15,771 nucleotides of DNA from positions 1 through 15,771 of the forward strand of contig SBBH01000165.1 in the NCBI GenBank assembly GCA_005239795.1, in the 5' to 3' direction. Origin of the DNA: Planctomycetales bacterium (GTDB taxonomy: Bacteria > Planctomycetota > SBBH01). Position 1 is the first letter of the stretch. Every line of letters begins with the position of its first letter. A program made the translations under genes and the position numbers. Shown in pieces: positions 6,205 through 12,519 of the stretch. The notes below the pieces were generated by a model. The model did not search any database and was not told the origin of the DNA. It saw only the letters and a list, made by a program, of their open reading frames with translations.

Positions 6205-7680
6205 ATGGTGCACCGCCCTCTGGATATTGTTTTCGTCAATCCGTCGACCCGTTCCGAGATTTATCAGGGCTTGGGGAACCGCCTCGCCGCCATTGAGACC
6301 CCCGTCTGGGCGGGGCTCCTGGCGAAATTCGCCCGCAAGAGGGGCCGCTCTGTGGCGATCCTGGATGCTGAAGCGGAAGGGCTCACCCACAAGCAGGCGG
6401 TCCAGCGCGTCGTCGAGATGCGCCCCAAGTTGGTGGTCATCGTCATCTTCGGGCACCAGCCTTCCGCCTCTACGCAGAACATGGCGGCTTCCGGGGTGGT
6501 TGCACGGGAGCTCAAAAACGTGGCGCCGGATCTTCCCCTTCTCATGGTGGGAGGACACCCTTCCGCGCTTCCCGAGAGGACGCTCCGGGAGGAGGCGGTC
6601 GACTATGTCTGTCAGGGAGAGGGACCTCATACGATCGAAGCCCTCCTTCAGGCGATCGACGGGAAGCGCCTGGAGAAGCTCTCGGAAGTCCCCGGTCTCT
6701 GGTATCGCCGGGATGGACAGCTCCTCTCTACGCCTCAGGCCCCGCTCATACAGGACATGGACGGCGAACTTGGCGGAGCGGCCTTCGATCTCCTTCCGAT
6801 GGACCGCTACCGAGCCCACAACTGGCACTGCTTCGACCATATCGACGAGCGGGAGCCGTACGCCTCGATCTACACGACCCTCGGCTGCCCCTACAAATGC
6901 TCCTTTTGTTGCATTAATGCGCCGTTCGACGGCCCGAGCTACCGGCGCCGGAGCCCCGCGAGCGTCATCGAGGAGATCGACCTCCTCGTGAGTCGCTACG
7001 GCGTCAAAAACATCAAGATCGCCGACGAAATGTTCGTTCTCCATATGGGGCACGTGGAGGGGATTTGCGATGCGATCCTCGCACGCGGCTATGCTCTCAA
7101 TATCTGGGCCTATGCGCGCGTGGATACGGTCAAGCCTCGCATTCTGGACAAACTCAAACGGGCGGGGATCCGCTGGCTCGCCCTGGGGATCGAATCGGCG
7201 AGCGAGCATGTCCGGGACGGCGTCGATAAGGAGTTCGGCGAGGAAGACATCCGGAACACCGTTCGGCAGATCAAGGAGGCCGGCATCCATGTGATCGGGA
7301 ATTACATCTTCGGCCTCCCCGACGACACCCATGAGAGCATGCAGCAAACCCTCGACATGGCGATCGCTCTCAATTGCGAGTTCGCCAATTTTTATTCCGC
7401 CATGGCCTACCCTGGTTCCAAGCTTTATGGAGTCGCCCTGGAGAAGGGATGGCCCCTCCCCGAGCGCTGGAGCGGCTACTCCCAGCATGCGGTGGACACG
7501 CTGCCGCTTCCCACCGAGCACCTCCCCGCCTCGGAAGTTCTCCGCTTTCGGGACAAGGGGTTTGAGATTTATTTCAAGAATCCCCGGTATCTAGACCTCG
7601 TGGAAAGGAAATTTGGGCCCAAGGTTCTCGCGCACATCCGCGAGATGACACAGCACAAGCTCGTCCGTCGCTTTGCTTGA
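6205..7680 (+). CDS. Radical SAM enzyme with B12-binding-type N-terminal domain
   Basis: A 491-residue protein. Residues ~6-155 look like a cobalamin-binding Rossmann domain: DIVFVNPS, ETPVWAGLLAKFAR, LLMVGGHPSALPE, then VDYVCQGEGPHTIEALL. The classical DxHxxG cobalamin motif is absent, as in many members. The radical SAM core starts at about 220: TTLGCPYKCSFCC holds the CxxxCxxC cluster ligands C228, C232 and C235, with an extra C236. ADEMFVLH (273-280), LGIESAS (327-333) and IFGLPDDT (368-375) are the usual strand motifs. A helical tail of ~90 residues follows. Known relatives methylate unreactive carbons or phosphorus, or rearrange rings (for example hopanoid 2-methylase HpnP and BchE). 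The substrate cannot be read from the sequence. Its place between two glycan operons suggests a sugar or lipid, by inference only. No ribosome site is visible before ATG 6205. Confidence 0.92.
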   Translation: MVHRPLDIVFVNPSTRSEIYQGLGNRLAAIETPVWAGLLAKFARKRGRSVAILDAEAEGLTHKQAVQRVVEMRPKLVVIVIFGHQPSASTQNMAASGVVARELKNVAPDLPLLMVGGHPSALPERTLREEAVDYVCQGEGPHTIEALLQAIDGKRLEKLSEVPGLWYRRDGQLLSTPQAPLIQDMDGELGGAAFDLLPMDRYRAHNWHCFDHIDEREPYASIYTTLGCPYKCSFCCINAPFDGPSYRRRSPASVIEEIDLLVSRYGVKNIKIADEMFVLHMGHVEGICDAILARGYALNIWAYARVDTVKPRILDKLKRAGIRWLALGIESASEHVRDGVDKEFGEEDIRNTVRQIKEAGIHVIGNYIFGLPDDTHESMQQTLDMAIALNCEFANFYSAMAYPGSKLYGVALEKGWPLPERWSGYSQHAVDTLPLPTEHLPASEVLRFRDKGFEIYFKNPRYLDLVERKFGPKVLAHIREMTQHKLVRRFA

Positions 7681-7702
7681 ATCTCCTGACGCTTTCACGA
7701 AA

Positions 7703-7746
7703 CTTGCCAGGATGCCCCGCCTGGGAGGGCGGGGAGGAATGGCAAG
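7703..7746. repeat. Two-tier hairpin after the radical SAM gene
   Basis: Outer arms CTTGCCA (7703-7709) and TGGCAAG (7740-7746) enclose inner arms CCCCGCC (7715-7721) and GGCGGGG (7728-7734) around a six-base loop. The two 5-base strands between the tiers form an internal loop. It has no T-run, so it is not a textbook terminator on its own. It could protect the 3' end of the transcript or act together with the second hairpin 26 bases on. Confidence 0.6.
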
Positions 7747-7766
7747 CGGCGTTGCTTTTGGCTCTC

Positions 7767-7795
7767 AGAAGCCCCGCCCGGAAGGGCGGGGTTCT
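7767..7795. terminator. GC-rich hairpin terminator between convergent genes
   Basis: CCCCGCCC (7772-7779) pairs perfectly with GGGCGGGG (7784-7791) around a GGAA loop. AGAA (7767-7770) can extend the stem with TTCT (7792-7795) if G7771 is bulged. The flanks AGAAG and TTCTTC give a pyrimidine-rich tail in both directions. It sits between the radical SAM stop at 7680 and the YfhO-family stop at 7814, so it can serve both transcripts. Confidence 0.6.
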
Positions 7796-7813
7796 TCACT
7801 CGGGCCCGGGCAT

Positions 7814-10069
7814 TCAGGGCGCATTTTTCCTCAGGATGCTCCACGCCGCGACACCGGCCCAAACAAGGATCCCGCCCGCTGCTGCCAAGGTCATGGCGAG
7901 CCCTTTCTGGTCCCAGCGTGAGGCGTAGTGGAACCGGACCTTGTGCTCCCCGGCCGGAACGTCGACGAGCCGGCAAAGACCGTCAGGGCGGCTTCGGATC
8001 GGAACAGGAATTCCATCGAGGGCACCGTGCCAGCACGGGTATGGATTGTCGGCCAGGACCAGCGTCGCGGGCGTTTTTGACCGGACGGAAAGGATCACTT
8101 GCCCGTCCGACTCCCAAAGGATCCGGGCCTCCCCTCCGTCCCGCCTTGGGCGAGCTCCCTCGGGGTCCTCGGTGAGATAAGAGCGTCCGAGAAAAGAGAG
8201 GTTCCGATAGATCCGGAGCCGATCCTGGAACACTTCCTCCAGGCGCGGGTCCTCCAGTACCCCGTCGGTGAGGATGTATTTTGTCCCCACCGCTCCCAAC
8301 CGGTCGATTGCCCCATACAGTTCTTCCGGCGCGTAGTGGTGTTTCTGGTCGTGCCACAGGATCGGGAGGGAGGTTGCGGCGGCGAGCCTCGGCGTGGTGC
8401 TGGCGACATTCGCGATGCCATGGTGCTGGAAGTAATATGTTCCCGGGAATCTGATCCCCTCCACAAAGGGAGGCGTCTTCAAAGGCCAACAGAAGATCCG
8501 GTGCGGCTCCGGGTCGCTTTGGAGGAATGCGATCTCGGCCGAGAAACGCTCCGGGAAGGGTCTTCCCAAAATTCCGTGGGTGCCGATCGATCGGGCATAA
8601 GTAATCTGATCCAAGAGGAGAAGCGCAAAGGCCAAGTAAGCCCCGCGGGCCGCTTTCCTGCCCCACTGGAGCCATCCCCAGGCCAGCGCTGCCCAGAGGG
8701 CCGGGAGCCAGGTCGCAGGGGCCGAAAGGTCGGTCCGGAGCCCGTCGAGATAAGCCCGAAGGTTTTCGGCATGGATCGCAGGTGAACGAGGGAAACCGGT
8801 GCGCGAAGCCACCGAGAGGACCGCCTCGGCCGCCGCCGAGATCGGTCGTGCGAAGTATCCCAGGACGAGCGCCGCGAGCGCCAGGGCCACGAACGTCGCG
8901 AGGAACCGTCTCCCGAGACGCCGGGCCTCGTCAACGGAAAGCGAGCGCAGGGCGTCGAAACCGATCCCGGCGAAGGCGCACAGGAAAAACGACAGCAGGA
9001 AAATGCCCCGAACGGGCCCGCGCAAGGAGGCATAGCCCGGAAGCGCCGCATACAAAAGGATGTTCGGCGGAAAAAAGAAGCCGAGCACCAACAGGAAGGA
9101 AGCCGCCAGCATCCCCAGGAGAAGCCGTCGATGCCGGAAATCTCGGGCCGAAAGCCCGACAAGCGTCAGGAGGAGCGGGAGGATCCCCACATAGGGGTCG
9201 GTCTCTCCGGCGTTCGCCATGCCGGGAAAGTTTCCGCCTGCATTAGGAAGCGCCAGACGCGTGAGTCTCGTGGGAAAAAGGGAGAAGCTCGCAAAGGGTT
9301 TCAGGCCCACCCCTTCTGCGCGATGGGAAAGCCCCACGAGTTCCCAGCTGGGAAAGATCTGGACTGCGGCGAGGGTCAGTCCCAACGCGACGGCGCCGGC
9401 CAGCGCCCCGGCGGACCGCACTTTTGTGGGGCGCGAGGGGCCCCCTTTCGTCCAAATCGAAAGACCTGTGTAAAGGCCGACGGCGAGGAGCGTCAAATAC
9501 GCGAGGTTGTAATGGCCCGCCAGCCATTGGCATCCTACGACCAGCGCCAAAAGAGGCGCGCACGCGATCTTCCCTTCCTGGACCATTCGGTGCGTCAAAT
9601 ACAACGCCAACGGGAGCCATGCCGCCGTCCGGTATGACCATTCGTGCCCGAAGTGGCGCATGAAGAAGCCGCATCCGATATAGGTCAGGGACGCAAGGGT
9701 GCTCCCAGCCGGGGAGATCCCGATTCCGCGAAAATACAGGAATCCAAAGAGGGCCATCGCGGCCATGTGCACGAAGGCGGTCGCGGCGTAGGCGGCATCG
9801 AAAGAGAGGAGCGCGTACAGGAAAATCTGGATCGGATAAAAAAGGCCTCCCTCTGATTCGGCATGAAAGGGATACCCCATCTGGAGCCAGGGATTCCATC
9901 CGGCATGCCGCTCGCCTTGGTAGACTCCGACGGCGTATTCCCGCATCACATACGTCGTCAGAGAATCTCCCGAGAGGTGGGGAGTCGTGAGGGGCATCCA
10001 GAAAACAAGGAGGCATGCCAGGGCGCAGGCGAGGGTCGCCGCCGGAAAGACCCCTTTTTCAAGCCTCAC
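7814..10069 (-). CDS. YfhO-family membrane protein, probable GT-C glycosyltransferase
   Basis: A 751-residue protein with about a dozen hydrophobic segments. The N-terminus carries the YfhO pattern: an acidic residue in the first outer loop (SGDSLTTY, D35), then GWNPWLQMGYPFHA (57-70) and FYPIQIFLYALL. The C-terminal part also fits the family: a soluble beta-rich region with NPYPCWHGALDG (about 673-684) and DVPAGEHKVRFHY (about 700-712), then one last membrane span. Bacillus YfhO is linked to glycosylation of lipoteichoic acid, and the family is treated as lipid-linked sugar transferases acting outside the membrane. In a Gram-negative setting the acceptor is unknown. The start is a GTG, fixed by a GGAGG seven bases upstream. 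It overlaps the end of the GT4 gene by 11 bases, which suggests coupled synthesis of the two enzymes. It is the last gene of its operon. Confidence 0.9.
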   Translation of the reverse strand: MRLEKGVFPAATLACALACLLVFWMPLTTPHLSGDSLTTYVMREYAVGVYQGERHAGWNPWLQMGYPFHAESEGGLFYPIQIFLYALLSFDAAYAATAFVHMAAMALFGFLYFRGIGISPAGSTLASLTYIGCGFFMRHFGHEWSYRTAAWLPLALYLTHRMVQEGKIACAPLLALVVGCQWLAGHYNLAYLTLLAVGLYTGLSIWTKGGPSRPTKVRSAGALAGAVALGLTLAAVQIFPSWELVGLSHRAEGVGLKPFASFSLFPTRLTRLALPNAGGNFPGMANAGETDPYVGILPLLLTLVGLSARDFRHRRLLLGMLAASFLLVLGFFFPPNILLYAALPGYASLRGPVRGIFLLSFFLCAFAGIGFDALRSLSVDEARRLGRRFLATFVALALAALVLGYFARPISAAAEAVLSVASRTGFPRSPAIHAENLRAYLDGLRTDLSAPATWLPALWAALAWGWLQWGRKAARGAYLAFALLLLDQITYARSIGTHGILGRPFPERFSAEIAFLQSDPEPHRIFCWPLKTPPFVEGIRFPGTYYFQHHGIANVASTTPRLAAATSLPILWHDQKHHYAPEELYGAIDRLGAVGTKYILTDGVLEDPRLEEVFQDRLRIYRNLSFLGRSYLTEDPEGARPRRDGGEARILWESDGQVILSVRSKTPATLVLADNPYPCWHGALDGIPVPIRSRPDGLCRLVDVPAGEHKVRFHYASRWDQKGLAMTLAAAGGILVWAGVAAWSILRKNAP

Positions 10070-11204
10070 CGGTCAGCCTCCGAAAAAGCGTCAGGTATTC
10101 ATGGACGATCCGCTCGGAAGAGAACCGTTCGATCACCGAGCGGCGAGCCTCCCGGGCGACGGCGTCGGCTCTTTCCGACAGGGCGTACTGCAGCGCCTGG
10201 ACGCCGTCTGCTTCGGAGGCCGGAGAAAATAGGAACCCGGTTTGGTTATTCTGGACGGCGTCCGTGACCCCGCCGATGGCGGTCGCGACGACGGGAACCC
10301 CGGCCGACTGCGCCTCGAGAATGGCCAGGGGAAGTCCTTCGGCATCCGCCGTGTGGAGGTAGAGGTCAGCGGCTTGAAGATACTCTTCGATGTTGCCGAC
10401 GGTCCCCAAGAACCGCACCTTTTCTGAAAGCCCCATCGTGCGAACCTGGTTTTCAATGGCCCCGCGATCCGGGCCGTCGCCGGCCAGCCACAGGACGAGA
10501 GTGGGCTGTTCTTGAAGGGCGCCGGCGAAGATGCGGATCGCACGATCCAGGCGCTTTCTCGGGACCATACGCCCTCCGGCAAGGATCATCTTTTTTTGAG
10601 AAAGCCCCAATCTCTTTCGGAGTTTCTCCCTCGCTGTTAGATCGAGGGGGCGGAATCGCCTCTCGTCAACGCAATTCGGGATCGAGACGATTTTCTCAGG
10701 TGGGACGCCAAAACGGGAAAGCTCTTCAAGCATCTCGGCGCTGATGGCCGCAAAGCGATCGACCGAATGCCGTAAGCGCTCGAAGCGGCGCCGGCCTAGC
10801 GCGTCCGCACAGAAACTGACCAGATCCCCCTCATATCCGGCGGTCTGGAGTTTGATGACGATCGATTTTCCAAAAACTCTCGCAATCGCGCATCCGATAA
10901 AGGTTGCTCGGTTGCATCCCATCGTTTGCAGGATTTCGTGGCGGGGGATCTCCCGCAGGAAAGCGGCCGCCGCCGGCAGGAGGTAGCCCGCATGATAGCG
11001 CCAACCCGGATCCACGCGCCCGGAACCGAAGCGTCGGATCCGGAACCCTTCCAGGATTTCCTCGCCGAGCTGATTTCCCGAACGGGGGGTCAGGATCGTC
11101 ACCGTATGACCTTTCTCGGCATAGCCCTTCGCAAAGATCCCCGCGAGGGTTTCCGATCCTCCCAGGCGGGGATACCCTTTGGGGACATGGATCAAGATCC
11201 GCAT
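10059..11204 (-). CDS. GT4-family glycosyltransferase
   Basis: A 381-residue soluble or membrane-edge protein of the GT-B fold. The N-terminal acceptor domain begins MRILIHVPKGYPRLGGSE, with the glycine-rich loop at 15-16. The C-terminal nucleotide-sugar domain has GGRMVPRKRLD (R212 and K217, the usual phosphate-binding Arg and Lys), AGDGPDR (241-247), VRFLGTV (263-269) and the family's EX7E motif in EGLPLAILE (E289, E297), then GGVTDAV (311-317). Enzymes like this transfer a sugar from a nucleotide donor to a lipid-linked or growing glycan on the cytoplasmic face, with retention. The sugar cannot be predicted. The ATG comes one base after a 20-bp palindrome and has no separate ribosome site. 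It lies third in a four-gene operon and overlaps the YfhO-family gene. Confidence 0.93.
   Translation of the reverse strand: MRILIHVPKGYPRLGGSETLAGIFAKGYAEKGHTVTILTPRSGNQLGEEILEGFRIRRFGSGRVDPGWRYHAGYLLPAAAAFLREIPRHEILQTMGCNRATFIGCAIARVFGKSIVIKLQTAGYEGDLVSFCADALGRRRFERLRHSVDRFAAISAEMLEELSRFGVPPEKIVSIPNCVDERRFRPLDLTAREKLRKRLGLSQKKMILAGGRMVPRKRLDRAIRIFAGALQEQPTLVLWLAGDGPDRGAIENQVRTMGLSEKVRFLGTVGNIEEYLQAADLYLHTADAEGLPLAILEAQSAGVPVVATAIGGVTDAVQNNQTGFLFSPASEADGVQALQYALSERADAVAREARRSVIERFSSERIVHEYLTLFRRLTGEA
10077..10081 (-). promoter_or_regulatory. Ribosome binding site fixing the GTG start at 10069
   Basis: GGAGG on the minus strand sits seven bases before the GTG, within the last codons of the GT4 gene. 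It supports an 11-base overlap between the two genes. Confidence 0.7.
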
Positions 11205-11205
11205 A

Positions 11206-11225
11206 TAGGATTCGCGCGAATCCTA
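11206..11225. repeat. 20-bp perfect palindrome filling the gap before the GT4 gene
   Basis: TAGGATTCGC followed by its exact reverse complement. It includes the stop codon of the upstream gene (11223-11225) and ends one base before the GT4 start codon (11202-11204). As RNA it folds to an 8-bp stem with a GCGC loop; as DNA it has the symmetry of a dimer-binding site. Chance expectation for a perfect 20-mer palindrome in 15.8 kb is about 0.015. Confidence 0.75.
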
Positions 11226-12488
11226 AGGGTTGCCGAATTTCCAGATCGGGAGCGACACCAGCCAGCGCTTGGCGTTTTCCAGATTTAACCCCCAGATGAC
11301 CAGATGTCCCTCGCCATACAGGAACTGGCAGGCATGGATGAGAATCACCTGGGCGGCGAGTGAATAGGCCGCGCACCAGAGGAGAATTCCTCGTCGCAGG
11401 CCACCTGAGAGGGAGGCGAGGCCCCCTCCGGCCAAGACCGCGATGATCTGGATGCCGAAGACCACGTGGGCGCCGCTGGGATCGGTGATCGCCTGGATGC
11501 AGAATCCCGCGAACCAGAAGGCGAGGATCGAGAGGAACGCGAGCGTCCAGGGCCGGCTCTCCTTTTCCCAGGCGCGCCGCACCCCGCGCGCAAAGAGGAA
11601 GGGCCAAAACCACGAGCCGGTCAGGAAGAAGAGTGCGAACATCTTGAAGGGCCCCTCGTGGCCTGTGTACTTGGGGTCTTCCGGTTTTCCTTCTAGTAAG
11701 GCGGAAAGTTCGAAGGGGTGCAGGAGGTTCCCGAACCGCGCATATTGGGAAATGTGGTAAGGAAGCGTGACCAGGATCCAAAGTCCCACCCCCGCCCAGA
11801 AGGGGGCCCCGAAGCGGGCGTTCACACGGTCGGGATAAAGCCGGCCCAAAATCCAGGCCAGGGCGGGATAAACCCCAGCGAGCACCATGTTCTCGAGGCG
11901 CACCAGGCGCGCGACGCTGAGGAACCCCATCAGCGTGATCCAGTGGCGCGGCGCTTCTAGGGCCTTGAGGAAAAGCCCCAGGGCCAGGAGGTTGACGACG
12001 GGGGAGACCGCGTACGAATTGAAGGAGAGCGACTCCAGGACGATCGTGAGGTGAAACCCCGCCAGGATGGCCGCGAGATTCCCGGACGCCTCATCGAAGA
12101 GCCGCGTTCCCAGCCGGTAAACACACCAGATGCTCCCCAGATAACACCCGAGCGGGATCAAATAGTAGAAGAGCATGTGTCGACCGAAAGCCGCGAAAAG
12201 TCCGGCGGTGGCGTAAGCGAGAAACGGATGGCGAGTTCCCCGATGGACAGTGCCTGTCGCATAGAGCTCTTCGACTTCTTCTAGGTACCCAGCGACGTCC
12301 GTCCCTCCCGCATACGCCGGATCTCCGTGACGGATGCGGGGAATAGCCAGATAACGCTCCGGGATCCAATAGGGGGACAAAAGCTTGTGATGCCCTTCCT
12401 CCCCGGCGAATGGCTCCGGCGAGAGCATCATGAAGTGCCCCGTGCTCACCGTCGCGCAGGCTAAGAGGATCCAGTGGATCGTCTTCAC
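11223..12488 (-). CDS. Small GT-C-like membrane protein (PMT/ArnT-type N-terminus)
   Basis: A 421-residue protein with about nine or ten hydrophobic segments. The start is a GTG, preferred because it begins the first span (KTIHWILLACATVSTG) and no ATG lies nearby until residue 20. The first outer loop is acidic (D56, D64, E70, E71) and is followed by GTVHRGTRHPFLAYATAGLFAAFG, where HP (87-88) and FG match the arrangement seen in GT39/ArnT-like enzymes. A loop with E/D/K-rich sequence (ALLEGKPEDPKYTGHEGPF) follows later. It is shorter than usual for the family (500-600) and lacks the large periplasmic C-terminal domain. I infer transfer of a polyprenyl-linked sugar on the outer membrane face. 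It lies 31 bases after the upstream gene, and the 20-bp palindrome overlaps its stop codon. Confidence 0.75.
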   Translation of the reverse strand: MKTIHWILLACATVSTGHFMMLSPEPFAGEEGHHKLLSPYWIPERYLAIPRIRHGDPAYAGGTDVAGYLEEVEELYATGTVHRGTRHPFLAYATAGLFAAFGRHMLFYYLIPLGCYLGSIWCVYRLGTRLFDEASGNLAAILAGFHLTIVLESLSFNSYAVSPVVNLLALGLFLKALEAPRHWITLMGFLSVARLVRLENMVLAGVYPALAWILGRLYPDRVNARFGAPFWAGVGLWILVTLPYHISQYARFGNLLHPFELSALLEGKPEDPKYTGHEGPFKMFALFFLTGSWFWPFLFARGVRRAWEKESRPWTLAFLSILAFWFAGFCIQAITDPSGAHVVFGIQIIAVLAGGGLASLSGGLRRGILLWCAAYSLAAQVILIHACQFLYGEGHLVIWGLNLENAKRWLVSLPIWKFGNP

Positions 12489-12519
12489 GGTCGTTCCAGG
12501 CCCCTCGGGGGCCCTCTCA

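Noticed and set aside
6115..7521. 468-residue minus-strand frame opposite the radical SAM gene
   Set aside because: The opposite strand encodes all radical SAM motifs in order. This frame has no recognisable fold pattern and overlaps the GTG start of the divergent operon.
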